From the NCBI RefSeq assembly GCF_003330765.1, contig NZ_CP024902.1, positions 620,001 to 684,000 of the forward strand: 64,000 nt of DNA, given 5' to 3'. Of the stretch, positions 29,168 to 37,788 are shown piece by piece. The notes under the pieces were generated by a model. That model saw only the letters and a program-made list of their open reading frames with translations, was not told the DNA's origin and did not search any database. Position 1 is the stretch's first letter, and each line of letters starts with the position of its first letter. Made by a program: the position numbers and the translations under genes. The DNA comes from Burkholderia pyrrocinia. Lineage in GTDB: Bacteria > Pseudomonadota > Gammaproteobacteria > Burkholderiales > Burkholderiaceae.

Positions 29168-29543
29168 GCGGAAACGACGCGCCGGGCCGGCAGAATGCAC
29201 GCGGCGCGTCGGACAAAATTGTAAACAAAAGCAAAAAGAGGCGTGCCCGCAATGGGCACGCCGCCGGGTATCGCGCGAATGCGCGCCCCGCAAGCAACAG
29301 CAGCATCTCTCCACTCCAGACGGCGAGCGTGGCAAGGAGGCAGGGTCTTGCCATTCGAGAGATGCTGCTTTTATTTTATCCTATGTAAGATAAATGTAGT
29401 GTAATTTCGGTAAGAAATGCGCGATTCGGCGTATCGTCGGCCTTTCGATTCCCAAACGGACATTGATTCGCGCGGCCAATAACGCTACGCTAACGCCTTT
29501 GCTGGTCGTCAACTACTTGATTTAACAGCGGGAACCCTGGTTC
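29168..29543. other. 376-base intergenic region after maeB
   Basis: It holds a nine-base inverted repeat (29175-29183 with 29203-29211, no T-run) just after the maeB stop, the minus-strand structured RNA candidate at 29236-29372, and an AT-rich stretch from 29369 to 29420. The last 120 bases lead to the RNase gene. No protein-like reading frame is evident. Confidence 0.6.
29236..29372 (-). ncRNA. Candidate structured small RNA with intrinsic terminator
   Basis: Read on the minus strand, the element starts with a 13-base stem (29357-29369 with 29299-29311) enclosing a seven-base hairpin (29330-29336 with 29347-29353) whose loop and 3' edge contain CCUGCCUCC, an anti-Shine-Dalgarno-like run. 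It ends with a nine-base hairpin (29254-29262 with 29240-29248) followed by CTCTTTTTGC, a good intrinsic terminator. AT-rich sequence with TAAAAT (29373-29378) lies at its 5' side. No minus-strand gene follows, so a trans-acting sRNA is likely. Alternatively the first stem followed by TTTTATTTTAT on the plus strand terminates maeB. Expression is not shown by sequence. Confidence 0.45.
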
Positions 29544-29975
29544 ATGGCACGCAAGTGGCTCCGCAACGGCGCGCTCGCGTCCGTCTTCGCGATGTTCGCG
29601 ATGGGTATCGTCGGCACGCCGACGGGCAGTCTGGTTTCCGCCGCCTACGCACGGCAGGCCGTTTCGGCCGACGTGGCCGCCAGCGGGCTCGATACGGTCC
29701 CGACCGCCCGTCTTCCACGCGAGGCCGTGACCACGCTGGGCCTGATCGGCGCCGGCGGCCCCTATCCGTACGAGAAAGACGGCGTCGTGTTCGGCAACCG
29801 CGAGCGGATCCTGCCGAAGGCGAAGCGCGGCTACTACCATGAATACACGGTGCCGACGCCGCGCGCACGCAATCGCGGCGCGCGACGGATCGTGTGCGGC
29901 GGGCCATTGCGGCGGATCGACAACTGTTATTTCACAGACGACCACTACAGCAGTTTTAAACGTATTGTTGAATGA
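29544..29975 (+). CDS. Exported guanyl-specific ribonuclease (RNase Sa/T1/barnase superfamily)
   Basis: The 143-residue protein has a signal peptide ending near VSAAYA-R, so it is secreted or periplasmic. The mature domain is RNase N1/T1-like: LPREAVTTLGLIGAGGPYPY, KDGVVFGNRE, GYYHEYTVPTP with the general-base glutamate, GARRIVCGG with the catalytic arginine and YFTDDHYSSF with the catalytic histidine. All catalytic positions look intact. It lies 15 bases upstream of its probable inhibitor, barstar, as expected for a self-protected RNase. A terminator follows the pair. Confidence 0.93.
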   Translation: MARKWLRNGALASVFAMFAMGIVGTPTGSLVSAAYARQAVSADVAASGLDTVPTARLPREAVTTLGLIGAGGPYPYEKDGVVFGNRERILPKAKRGYYHEYTVPTPRARNRGARRIVCGGPLRRIDNCYFTDDHYSSFKRIVE

Positions 29976-29990
29976 CTTCGGGATGAACGT

Positions 29991-30554
29991 ATGAGCGACT
30001 CCATCTACGCGCACGACACGGCGGCGGCGGAACTGTTCGCGGCCGGCGACGGCAATCTGTTTCAGCGCGTGATCCAACTGCACGCGGCGGCACAGGCCGT
30101 CACCGCACCGGAACAGCAGGAAGCCGAGCCCGGGCTTTCATCGAACGAGGAGCCTATGAGCCTTTTCACGACCGTGCGACCCAATCTCGTGCAGTCGATC
30201 CGCGCGTTCCGCGTGCAGGATCTCGCCGACGAAGCCAGCCGGCTTGGCCAGCACTTCCTGTACGCGTATTGCGGCGCCGCGCAGTCGAAACAGGAAGTGA
30301 TGGAAACGATCGCGACGTCGTTCCTGTTCCCGAAGCATTTCGGGAAGAACTACGACGCGCTGTACGACTGCCTGACCGACCTCGTCGCGAAGGCCGGCGC
30401 ACAGCCCGGTTTCGTGATCGTCCTCGAAGGGCTGCCGATCGCGCAGAAATTCGACAAGGAAGGGCGCGAGACGCTGCTCGACGTGTTCCGCGAGGCGTCC
30501 GAGTTCTGGGCCGAGCGCAAGGTCGCGTTCCGCGTGTTCTACTCGTTCGCGTAA
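29991..30554 (+). CDS. Barstar-family ribonuclease inhibitor
   Basis: Barstar binds and blocks the partner RNase in the cytoplasm. From the ATG at 29991 the protein has 187 residues; the barstar domain covers about residues 75-187 (QHFLYAYCGAAQSKQEVMET, FPKHFGKNYDALYDCLTDL with the inhibitory acidic helix, and FVIVLEGL). The family is about 90-130 residues. A second ATG at 30156 (MSLFTTVRPN) has the better ribosome binding site GAGGAG, would give 132 residues, and may be the true or an additional start. The 55-residue extension looks protein-like but matches nothing I know. Confidence 0.9.
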   Translation: MSDSIYAHDTAAAELFAAGDGNLFQRVIQLHAAAQAVTAPEQQEAEPGLSSNEEPMSLFTTVRPNLVQSIRAFRVQDLADEASRLGQHFLYAYCGAAQSKQEVMETIATSFLFPKHFGKNYDALYDCLTDLVAKAGAQPGFVIVLEGLPIAQKFDKEGRETLLDVFREASEFWAERKVAFRVFYSFA

Positions 30555-30585
30555 GCGCGAATCGGCCAGCGGCCGGTCCGGCGAA

Positions 30586-30610
30586 AAGCCCGCTTCGAGC
30601 GGGCTTTTTT
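30586..30610 (+). terminator. Rho-independent terminator of the RNase/barstar operon
   Basis: AAGCCCGCT (30586-30594) pairs with AGCGGGCTT (30598-30606) around a three-base loop, followed by a T-run. Confidence 0.92.
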
Positions 30611-30628
30611 GCGTCCGTGCGTTTCGCG

Positions 30629-30784
30629 ATGCCGATGACGCGTCCCGTGACGGGCAAGATCGACCTTTACAGCCTGAACGGCGACTGGATGACTGGAAGC
30701 CCGCAAGACGTGTTGACGCCGGTCCTCGCCACGTTGTCCGATTCGATGCCGCACAAGGCGTCGCGAGACAAGCAGCAGCCCTGA
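30629..30784 (+). CDS. Possible small protein, 51 residues
   Basis: An ATG frame directly after the barstar terminator encodes MPMTRPVTGKIDLYSLNGDW and on to 51 residues; a GTG four codons earlier is another start. Third-position GC is high, as in real genes here, but there is no clear ribosome binding site or promoter and no recognisable domain. It may be a chance frame. Confidence 0.25.
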   Translation: MPMTRPVTGKIDLYSLNGDWMTGSPQDVLTPVLATLSDSMPHKASRDKQQP

Positions 30785-30891
30785 AACGCGACGTATTCAT
30801 GCGCGGATGCCGGCCGCGAGTCACGTCATGGCCGGACGCCGTGCGTGCTGCGAAGCGCCGTGCAGCCTGGTGCGGCGGCACGGCCGTGGCA

Positions 30892-31680
30892 TCACCACCC
30901 GCCCCAGCGCGCCGCGAGCGCGGCGAGCACGGCCGCGCCGGCCGTCTCGGTGCGCAGCACGCGGGGCCCAAGCGACAGCGCGGTGAACCCGTGCGCGCGC
31001 GCCGCGTTTTCCTCGTCGGGCGACAGCCCGCCTTCAGGCCCGATCAGCAGCGTGACGGGTGCAGCGGGCGGCGTGTCGGGCAGCGACGCAAACGGGATGC
31101 TCGCACGCGGCGACAGCAGCAGCCGCAGTTCGCCGTCGGCCGGCGTGACCGGCAGCGCATCGAGCCACGCGTTGAAGCCGAGTACCGGCGCGACGTCGGG
31201 CACACGGTTGCGCCCGCATTGTTCGCACGACGCGCGCACGACGCCGCGCCAGTGCGCGACGCGCTTGTCCGCGCGTTCGCCCGCGAGCTTCACGACGCCG
31301 CGCGCGGTCGACAGCGGCACGACCGCCGCGACGCCGAGTTCGACGGCCTTCTCGATTACCCAGTCCATCTTGTCGCCGCCGGCGATCCCTTGCGCGAGCG
31401 TCACGCGGTAGGGCGGCTCGGCCTCGGCCGGTTCGAATGCGTCGATCTGCACGATCGCGCTGCGCTTGTCGATCTCGACGAGCCGTGCGCGGTACTGGCC
31501 GCCCGTGCCGTCGAACAGCGCGAGCACGTCGCCGGGCTGCAGGCGCAGCACCTGCACGTGGCGCGCGACGTCGGCCGGCAGCGCGAGCGTGGCGTCGGCG
31601 CGCAGTGCCGCGTCGACGAAAAAGCGCGGCACGGCCGCGGTGGTGGTGGCTTCGTTCATGCGTGTGGCGGTTTCGCTCAT
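30892..31680 (-). CDS. rsmE: 16S rRNA m3U1498 methyltransferase
   Basis: RsmE methylates U1498 of 16S rRNA using SAM. The 262-residue protein has the N-terminal PUA-like domain (PRFFVDAALRADATLALPA) and the C-terminal SPOUT knot: LAQGIAGGDKMDWVIEKAVE, LLIGPEGGLSPDEE and LGPRVLRTETAGAAVLAAL. The start at 31680 overlaps the stop of the upstream VOC gene (ATGA), making a coupled pair; an internal ATG at 31659 is an alternative. Confidence 0.95.
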   Translation of the reverse strand: MSETATRMNEATTTAAVPRFFVDAALRADATLALPADVARHVQVLRLQPGDVLALFDGTGGQYRARLVEIDKRSAIVQIDAFEPAEAEPPYRVTLAQGIAGGDKMDWVIEKAVELGVAAVVPLSTARGVVKLAGERADKRVAHWRGVVRASCEQCGRNRVPDVAPVLGFNAWLDALPVTPADGELRLLLSPRASIPFASLPDTPPAAPVTLLIGPEGGLSPDEENAARAHGFTALSLGPRVLRTETAGAAVLAALAARWGGW

Positions 31681-32093
31681 GTGTCGAGACGGCGCGCGAG
31701 CGCCCATCGGTAGCCGTCGAGATCCTCGATCTGCGCGAACCGGTCGCCCCAGAACTGGTCCTGCGGCGCGGTCAGCGATTTCGCGCCCGCGTCGAGCGCC
31801 CGCTGCCAGGTTGCGTCGACGTCGTCGACATACAGATAGAACGATTGCGGTGCGATGGCGTTCGCGCGCTTCGGCGTGAGCGCGGTCGAGCCGAACGCGC
31901 CCTCGGGCGCGAACATCACGATCAGCTGGCCGTGATAGGCCATTTCGACGTGCATGATCGCGCCGTCCTCGTCGTGCACGTCGCGCAGCTCGAAGCCGAA
32001 TGCGGCCTTGAAGAAATCGATGGCCGCGCGCGCGTTGCGTACGGCCAGGTAGGGCGTCAACCAAGGCACGTTGGCCGGACGTGGATCGGTCAT
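31677..32093 (-). CDS. VOC/glyoxalase-fold protein
   Basis: The 138-residue protein has the paired beta-alpha-beta-beta-beta units of the VOC superfamily: VPWLTPYLAVRNARAAIDFF at the start, FELRDVHDEDGAIMHVEM, then SFYLYVDDVDATWQRALDAG and FAQIEDLDGYRWAL. It resembles PhnB/glyoxalase-like proteins of unknown substrate. AGGAGATTTTC directly precedes the ATG, and tandem hairpin repeats lie immediately before that ribosome binding site. Its stop overlaps rsmE. Confidence 0.85.
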   Translation of the reverse strand: MTDPRPANVPWLTPYLAVRNARAAIDFFKAAFGFELRDVHDEDGAIMHVEMAYHGQLIVMFAPEGAFGSTALTPKRANAIAPQSFYLYVDDVDATWQRALDAGAKSLTAPQDQFWGDRFAQIEDLDGYRWALARRLDT

Positions 32094-32410
32094 GAAAATC
32101 TCCTGTCGAACAGTGTTGGCGCTTTAGCGCTTACTCTGTTCCCATGCTTCGCGGTCGAACAGTGTTGGCGCTTTAGCGCTTACTCTGTTCCCATGCTTCG
32201 CGGTCGAACAGTGTTGGCGCTTTAGCGCTTACTCTGTTCCCATGCTTCGCGGTCGAACAGTGTTGGCGCTTCAGCGCTTGCTCTGATCCCGTGCATCGGC
32301 GTTCGTTCAGAGTGGCAGCGCTGCGTCCGGGGCGTTCCGGTCCCGCGCTTCGCACGACGAATCCTGCGAAGCCGCGATGGAAAACCGGAGCGATGCGGCC
32401 GCCCGGACGC
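32094..32410. other. 317-base gap between the VOC gene and speE
   Basis: The first two thirds are the 49-base tandem repeats (32105-32300). The remaining 110 bases up to the speE stop show no gene or clear regulatory element. Confidence 0.6.
32105..32300 (-). repeat. Four tandem 49-base hairpin repeats upstream of the VOC gene
   Basis: Three identical units (32105-32153, 32154-32202, 32203-32251) and one degenerate unit (32252-32300) run head to tail. On the minus strand each can fold with an outer GAACAG/CTGTTC stem around the core AGTAAGCGCTAAAGCGC. The same core and arrangement occur once at 47122-47155 before alc. There are no unique spacers, so it is not a CRISPR array. In both places the unit ends beside CGACAGGAGA, the ribosome binding site of the following gene. 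Confidence 0.9.
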
Positions 32411-33280
32411 TCAGCGGCGAACGCCCAGTGTATCGCGCAGTGCGTGCGGCAGGGCAAAGAGGGACGCATGCAGCCGCGCGTCGTAGTAGCGCAAGCCCTG
32501 GACGTGCCGGGCGGCGAGCCGTTCGTCGATGTCGTGCGCGAACAGCGCGGCCGCATCGAGCGTGTCGCTCGCGATCGCCATCAGCCACTGCGAGCCGTAC
32601 AGCGGCACGTGTGCGGACAGCGGATCGACGACCGCGAAGCTCGCGCGCAGGTCGTCGAGCAGCGCGGCGATGCGCGATGCGTGGAACACCGGCGAGCCGA
32701 GGTGCAGCGAGATCGCGCCGCACGGCGTGAGAATCCGCTTGAGCCGCGCGTAGAACGCGCGCGTATAGAGGCCGGCCGCCGGCGAATCGGGCGGCGTGAG
32801 GTCGAATACGACGAGATCGAAATGCTCGACGGTCGACTCGACGAAATGCGCGGCGTCGCCGATCACGACCTCGACGCGCGGGTCGTCGAGCGCGCCCTGG
32901 TGCACGTCGTCGAGATAACGACGCGCCATCCCGATCACCTCGTCGTCGAGTTCCGCGACGACGATCCGCTCGATGCACGCGTGCTTGAGCAACTGGCGCG
33001 CCGCGCCGCCGTCGCCGCCGCCGAGCACGAGCGCCTTCCGGGGCGACGGATGCGCGAGCGCAGCCGGGTGCGTCATGCACTCGTGATAGACGTACTCGTC
33101 GCCGACCGACGTCATCGGTTGGCCGTCCAGCGTGAACAGGCGGCCGAGCTGCGGGGTTTCCCAGACTTCGATCTGCTGGTGCGGGGACGCGACGCGCGCC
33201 AGCCGCCGGGCATTCGGGAAGCCGTAAGTGGCGTCGGGAGTCGGGTGAAAAAGTAGCGTGGTGCTCACGGGGCGGGCCAC
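32411..33280 (-). CDS. speE: Spermidine synthase-family aminopropyltransferase
   Basis: The 289-residue protein has TLDGQPMTSVGDEYVYHECM and the SAM-type motif ALVLGGGDGGAARQLLKH near residue 85, VVAELDDEVIGMARRYL and FDLVVFDLTPP with the active-site aspartate. It should transfer the aminopropyl group from decarboxylated SAM to putrescine. Two in-frame GTG codons (33280 and 33268) are possible starts and neither has a strong ribosome binding site. No speD (SAM decarboxylase) adjoins it. Confidence 0.88.
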   Translation of the reverse strand: MARPVSTTLLFHPTPDATYGFPNARRLARVASPHQQIEVWETPQLGRLFTLDGQPMTSVGDEYVYHECMTHPAALAHPSPRKALVLGGGDGGAARQLLKHACIERIVVAELDDEVIGMARRYLDDVHQGALDDPRVEVVIGDAAHFVESTVEHFDLVVFDLTPPDSPAAGLYTRAFYARLKRILTPCGAISLHLGSPVFHASRIAALLDDLRASFAVVDPLSAHVPLYGSQWLMAIASDTLDAAALFAHDIDERLAARHVQGLRYYDARLHASLFALPHALRDTLGVRR

Positions 33281-33530
33281 GGAGGGCAGTCGGTTCTGAC
33301 GTCTGAATTATAGGAGGCGCGCGGTTTGGCGGAAAACCGTGCCGGAACACGATGCGCCGACAAGGGAAATGTCGGCCCATCTGTTAAAATGACGAGCTTT
33401 GCAGCCCCGTCCGTAGGCTCCGTCCGCTTCGCGTCCGTCAGGCGCCGCATCGCGCGCCGGGAACGATTGACGCTCGAGCTTCCGGATGCCGCCGTGCCCC
33501 CGTTTCCTCGACTCGTTCTCCGGACTCGAC

Positions 33531-35558
33531 ATGACGACTTCGTCTCCCGCCTCTACCACCCTGATGGCCAACGCGATCCGTGCGCTCGCGATGGACGCCG
33601 TCCAGCAAGCGAATTCCGGCCACCCCGGCATGCCGATGGGCATGGCCGAAATCGGCGTCGCGCTCTGGTCGCGCCATCTGAAGCACAACCCGACGAACCC
33701 GCACTGGGCAGACCGCGACCGCTTCGTGCTGTCGAACGGCCATGGCTCGATGCTGCTGTATTCGCTGCTGCACCTGACCGGCTACGACCTGCCGATGGAA
33801 GAGCTGAAGCACTTCCGCCAGCTGCACTCGAAGACGCCGGGCCACCCGGAATACGGGATCACGCCGGGTGTCGAGACGACCACGGGCCCGCTTGGCCAGG
33901 GTCTCGCGAACGCGGTCGGCATGGCGCTCGGCGAAGCGCTGATGGCCGACGAGTTCAACCGTGACGGCGCGAAGATCGTCGATCACCACACGTACGTGTT
34001 CCTCGGCGACGGCTGCCTGATGGAAGGCATCTCGCACGAAGCCTGCTCGCTCGCCGGCACGCTGAAGCTGAACAAGCTGATCGCGCTGTACGACGACAAC
34101 GGCATTTCGATCGACGGCGACGTCGTGAACTGGTTCCACGACGACACCCCGAAGCGCTTCGAGGCGTACGGCTGGAACGTGATCCCGAACGTGAACGGCC
34201 ATGACGTCGACGCGGTCGACGCGGCGATCGCGAAGGCGAAGCTGTCGGACAAGCCGACGATGATTTGCTGCAAGACGGTGATCGGCAAGGGCGCGGCGAC
34301 CAAGGCCGGCGGCCACGACGTGCACGGCGCGGCGCTCGGCGCGGAAGAAATCGCGAAGACGCGCGAAGCGCTCGGCTGGAAGTGGGAGCCGTTCGTGATT
34401 CCGCAGGAAGTCTATGCGGCATGGGATGCGAAGGAAGCCGGCAAGCGCGCCGAGTCCGATTGGGACGCGACGTTCGCGCAATATCGTGCGAAGTTCCCGG
34501 CGGAAGCGGCCGAATTCGAGCGCCGCATGGCCAACCAACTGCCGGCCGACTGGGCCCAGAAGGCTGCGGCGATCATCGCCGGCGCGAACGAGCGCGCCGA
34601 GACGGTCGCGACCCGCAAGGCGTCGCAGCAGGCGATCGAAGGGCTGGCCGCCGCGCTGCCCGAGCTGCTCGGCGGCTCGGCCGACCTGACCGGCTCGAAC
34701 CTGACCAACTGGAAGGCCTCGAAGGCGGTCCGCGCGAATCCTGAAGGCGCGGGCGTGCTGCTCGGCAACCACATCAACTACGGCGTGCGCGAATTCGGCA
34801 TGAGCGCCGCGATCAACGGCCTCGCGCTGCACGGCGGCCACAAGCCGTTCGGCGGCACGTTCCTGACGTTCTCCGACTACAGCCGCAACGCGCTGCGCGT
34901 GGCCGCGCTGATGAAGCTGCCGTCGATCTTCGTGTTCACGCACGACTCGATCGGTCTCGGCGAAGACGGCCCGACGCACCAGTCGGTCGAGCACGTGTCG
35001 AGCCTGCGCCTGATCCCGAACCACGACGTGTGGCGTCCGGCCGACACGGTCGAGACGGCCGTCGCGTGGACCCACGCGGTCGCAGCGGATCGTCCGTCGA
35101 GCCTGATCTTCAGCCGCCAGAACCTCGCGTTCAACCCGCGCACCGACTCGCAGATCGCCAACATCGAGAAGGGCGGCTACGTGCTGAAGGACTGGGACGA
35201 AGAGATCGTCGCGCGCAAGATCATCCTGATCGCGACGGGCTCGGAAGTCGAGCTCGCGATGAAGGCCGTCGAGCCGCTCGCGCAGCAGGGCATCGCGGCC
35301 CGCGTCGTGTCGATGCCGTCGACCAACGTGTTCGACCGCCAGGACGCCGAATACCGCGAACGCGTGCTGCCGCACGGCGTGCGCCGCGTCGCGATCGAAG
35401 CCGGCGTGACCGCCTTCTGGCACAAGTACGTCGGCCTCGAAGGCGGCGTCGTCGGGATCGACACGTTCGGCGAATCGGCGCCGGCCGGCGTGCTGTTCAA
35501 GTACTTCGGCTTCACCGTCGAGCACGTTGTCGAAACCGCGAAGGCCGTGCTGGCCTGA
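33531..35558 (+). CDS. tkt: Transketolase
   Basis: Transketolase moves two-carbon units in the pentose phosphate pathway with thiamine diphosphate. The 675-residue protein has [14 protein letters not shown] near residue 27, [15 protein letters not shown] near 118, [18 protein letters not shown] near 158 (ThDP motif) and [20 protein letters not shown] near 475 with the catalytic histidines. An in-frame ATG at 33486 is less likely, as [12 protein letters not shown] at 33531 matches the usual start. gapA follows 87 bases later in the same direction. Confidence 0.97.
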   Translation: MTTSSPASTTLMANAIRALAMDAVQQANSGHPGMPMGMAEIGVALWSRHLKHNPTNPHWADRDRFVLSNGHGSMLLYSLLHLTGYDLPMEELKHFRQLHSKTPGHPEYGITPGVETTTGPLGQGLANAVGMALGEALMADEFNRDGAKIVDHHTYVFLGDGCLMEGISHEACSLAGTLKLNKLIALYDDNGISIDGDVVNWFHDDTPKRFEAYGWNVIPNVNGHDVDAVDAAIAKAKLSDKPTMICCKTVIGKGAATKAGGHDVHGAALGAEEIAKTREALGWKWEPFVIPQEVYAAWDAKEAGKRAESDWDATFAQYRAKFPAEAAEFERRMANQLPADWAQKAAAIIAGANERAETVATRKASQQAIEGLAAALPELLGGSADLTGSNLTNWKASKAVRANPEGAGVLLGNHINYGVREFGMSAAINGLALHGGHKPFGGTFLTFSDYSRNALRVAALMKLPSIFVFTHDSIGLGEDGPTHQSVEHVSSLRLIPNHDVWRPADTVETAVAWTHAVAADRPSSLIFSRQNLAFNPRTDSQIANIEKGGYVLKDWDEEIVARKIILIATGSEVELAMKAVEPLAQQGIAARVVSMPSTNVFDRQDAEYRERVLPHGVRRVAIEAGVTAFWHKYVGLEGGVVGIDTFGESAPAGVLFKYFGFTVEHVVETAKAVLA

Positions 35559-35645
35559 ATGCATTCGCGACGCGCGCCACCCCTCGCGTGCGTCGCACCG
35601 TGAAGCTGCACGAAACGAATTTTTTCAGCCATCAGGAGATAGACC

Positions 35646-36656
35646 ATGACGATTCGCGTCGCAATCAACGGCTACGGCCGCATCGGCCGCAACACGCTGC
35701 GCGCGTTCTATGAAAACGGCAAGAAGCACGATCTCGAGATCGTCGCGATCAACGACCTGGGCGATGCGAAGACCAACGCGCACCTGACCCAGTACGACAC
35801 CGCGCACGGCAAGTTCCCGGGCGAAGTGACGGTCGACGGCGACTACCTCGTCGTGAACGGCGACAAGATCCGCGTGCTGGCCAACCGCAACCCGGCCGAA
35901 CTGCCGTGGGGCGAGCTGGGTGTCGACGTCGTGATGGAATGCACGGGCTTCTTCACGACCAAGGAAAAGGCGAGCGCGCACCTGAAGGGCGGCGCGAAGA
36001 AGGTGATCATCTCGGCGCCGGGCGGCAAGGACGTCGACGCGACGATCGTCTACGGCGTGAACCACAACGTGCTGAAGGCCGAGCACACCGTCATCTCGAA
36101 CGCATCGTGCACGACGAACTGCCTCGCGCCGCTCGTCAAGCCGCTGAACGACAAGATCGGCCTCGAAACCGGCCTGATGACGACGATCCACGCGTACACG
36201 AACGACCAGGTGCTGACGGACGTCTATCACGAAGACCTGCGTCGCGCGCGTTCGGCCACGCACAGCCAGATCCCGACGAAGACGGGCGCGGCTTCCGCCG
36301 TCGGCCTGGTGCTGCCGGCACTGAACGGCAAGCTCGACGGTTACGCGATCCGCGTCCCGACGATCAACGTGTCGATCGTCGACCTGTCGTTCATCGCCAA
36401 GCGCGACACGACGGTCGAGGAAGTCAACGCGATCATGAAGGAAGCGTCGGAAGGCGCGCTGAAGGGCATCCTCGGCTACAACGAGGCGCCGCTGGTGTCG
36501 ATCGACTTCAACCACAATCCGGCTTCGTCGACGTTCGATGCGACGCTGACCAAGGTGTCGGGCCGCCTCGTCAAGGTGTCGAGCTGGTACGACAACGAGT
36601 GGGGTTTCTCGAACCGCATGCTGGATACGGCTGTCGCGTTCGCGAACGCGAAGTAA
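35646..36656 (+). CDS. gapA: Glyceraldehyde-3-phosphate dehydrogenase
   Basis: GapA oxidises glyceraldehyde-3-phosphate to 1,3-bisphosphoglycerate. The 336-residue protein has [15 protein letters not shown] (NAD loop), the catalytic cysteine in [13 protein letters not shown] near residue 155, [20 protein letters not shown], and [15 protein letters not shown] near the C-terminus. The ribosome binding site CAGGAGATAG precedes the ATG. A strong terminator follows, so tkt-gapA may form a unit that handles the triose output of the Entner-Doudoroff and galactonate routes. Confidence 0.98.
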   Translation: MTIRVAINGYGRIGRNTLRAFYENGKKHDLEIVAINDLGDAKTNAHLTQYDTAHGKFPGEVTVDGDYLVVNGDKIRVLANRNPAELPWGELGVDVVMECTGFFTTKEKASAHLKGGAKKVIISAPGGKDVDATIVYGVNHNVLKAEHTVISNASCTTNCLAPLVKPLNDKIGLETGLMTTIHAYTNDQVLTDVYHEDLRRARSATHSQIPTKTGAASAVGLVLPALNGKLDGYAIRVPTINVSIVDLSFIAKRDTTVEEVNAIMKEASEGALKGILGYNEAPLVSIDFNHNPASSTFDATLTKVSGRLVKVSSWYDNEWGFSNRMLDTAVAFANAK

Positions 36657-36702
36657 TCCCGCACGTTGCGCGGCCGCCGCAAGGCGGCACGCGCGGCGAA
36701 CG

Positions 36703-36735
36703 AGCCCGGCCCGGTTTTCCGGCCGGGCTTTTTTA
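36703..36735 (+). terminator. Rho-independent terminator of gapA
   Basis: AGCCCGGCC (36703-36711) pairs with GGCCGGGCT (36721-36729), followed by a run of T. It lies about 50 bases after the gapA stop and faces the convergent LysR gene. Confidence 0.9.
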
Positions 36736-36749
36736 TTGTCCCGAATGCG

Positions 36750-37637
36750 TTATTGCCGGTCCGCCGTCACCTGTTCGAGCGCGTCGACGAATGCGCGCTT
36801 CAGCGGGCTGTCGAGGTCGGTCCATGCAAGGCCGATGCCGGTCCGGTGCCCGGCCAGGTCGAGCGGTCGCGCGAGCACGTTCGGCGGCAGCGCGCTGGCG
36901 GCTTCCGCCGGGATCAGCCCGATTCCCATGCCGGCAGCGACGAGCGCGAGCATCGTCGTGAATTCCCCGAACTCCTGCGCGATCTCGAGCGTCGTGCCCG
37001 CGCGGCTCAGCGCGAGCAGCATGTCGTCGTGAAAGCCGGGCGCGTAGCGGCGCGCGAGCACGAACGCAGGCTGGCCGCGCAGTGCGGCCGGCGGGATCGC
37101 GTCGTGGGCGGCGAGCGGATGATCGGGCGGCAGCGCGACGACGAAGCCTTCCTCGAGCACCACGCGCGTGTCGATGCCCGCATACGCGGCCGGCAGCCGG
37201 ATCATCCCGAAATCGATCCGGCGGTCGCGCAGCGCGGCGATCTGGTCGGGCGTCGGCATGTCCTTCAGTTCGAGCGCGATCAGCGGATAGCGCTCGCGCA
37301 TCATGCGCAGCACGGCCGGCAGCAGCGTGGGCAGCACCGACGACACGAATGCGATCCGCAGCGTGCCGATCTCGCCGCGGCTCGACAGCCGCGCCATCTG
37401 TTCCGCGCGCGCGGCCTGCTGCAGCGTGGCCCGCGCTTCGGGCAGGAGCACGCGCCCCGTGTCGCTCAGTTCGACCTTGTGTCGGTCGCGCTCGAACAGG
37501 CGCGCCCCCAGTTCCTCCTCGAGCGCCTTGATCTGCATGCTCAGCGCGGGCTGCACGATGAACAGGCGCTGCGCGGCGCGCCCGAAATGCAGCTCTTCCG
37601 CGAGCGTGACGAAGGCGCGCAATTGCTTGAGTTCCAT
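36750..37637 (-). CDS. LysR-family regulator of the idonate/ketogluconate cluster
   Basis: The 295-residue protein has an N-terminal winged helix-turn-helix (MELKQLRAFVTLAEELHFGR, AAQRLFIVQPALSMQIKALE) and a C-terminal LysR substrate-binding domain (GTLRIAFVSSVLPTLLPAVL; GMGIGLIPAEAASALP). It is divergent from idnO with a 151-base intergenic region that contains an ATCAT-N5-ATGAT dyad, so it most likely activates the idn genes. The start at 37637 is preferred over an ATG 30 bases earlier that would place the dyad inside the gene. The inducer is unknown; a keto- or aldonic acid is likely. Confidence 0.92.
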   Translation of the reverse strand: MELKQLRAFVTLAEELHFGRAAQRLFIVQPALSMQIKALEEELGARLFERDRHKVELSDTGRVLLPEARATLQQAARAEQMARLSSRGEIGTLRIAFVSSVLPTLLPAVLRMMRERYPLIALELKDMPTPDQIAALRDRRIDFGMIRLPAAYAGIDTRVVLEEGFVVALPPDHPLAAHDAIPPAALRGQPAFVLARRYAPGFHDDMLLALSRAGTTLEIAQEFGEFTTMLALVAAGMGIGLIPAEAASALPPNVLARPLDLAGHRTGIGLAWTDLDSPLKRAFVDALEQVTADRQ

Positions 37638-37662
37638 GGGCGGCGGGCAGGCGAGATCGGTA

Positions 37663-37677
37663 ATCATATTTCATGAT
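37663..37677. promoter_or_regulatory. Probable LysR operator (T-N11-A dyad)
   Basis: ATCAT-ATTTC-ATGAT is a perfect five-base dyad with T-N11-A spacing between the LysR gene and idnO. Position and shape fit a LysR-type recognition site. Confidence 0.6.
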
Positions 37678-37788
37678 AACCGGATCAAAAAAGACCATTG
37701 GCGCGGTGCCCGGCCGGAAGCCGAAGATACCGTCAACACGAGACCGGCCGCGACGGGCAGCCGGCTCCACTGGCACGAGGAGACATGC

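Larger units (their letters stand above)
30555..30891. other. 337-base gap between barstar and rsmE
   Basis: It contains the terminator at 30586-30610 and a possible 51-codon reading frame at 30629-30784. The remaining bases up to the rsmE stop show nothing recognisable. Confidence 0.55.

Noticed and set aside
25694..29335. Minus-strand frame of about 1213 codons across maeB
   Set aside because: Only its last 332 codons are real (thiL). The rest is antisense to maeB and shows no homology.
29236..29372. 6S RNA (ssrS)
   Set aside because: The size is similar, but I see no long hairpin with a central promoter-like bubble; the structure is three short hairpins.
32105..32300. CRISPR array
   Set aside because: The 49-base units are directly adjacent without unique spacers, and no cas genes are present.
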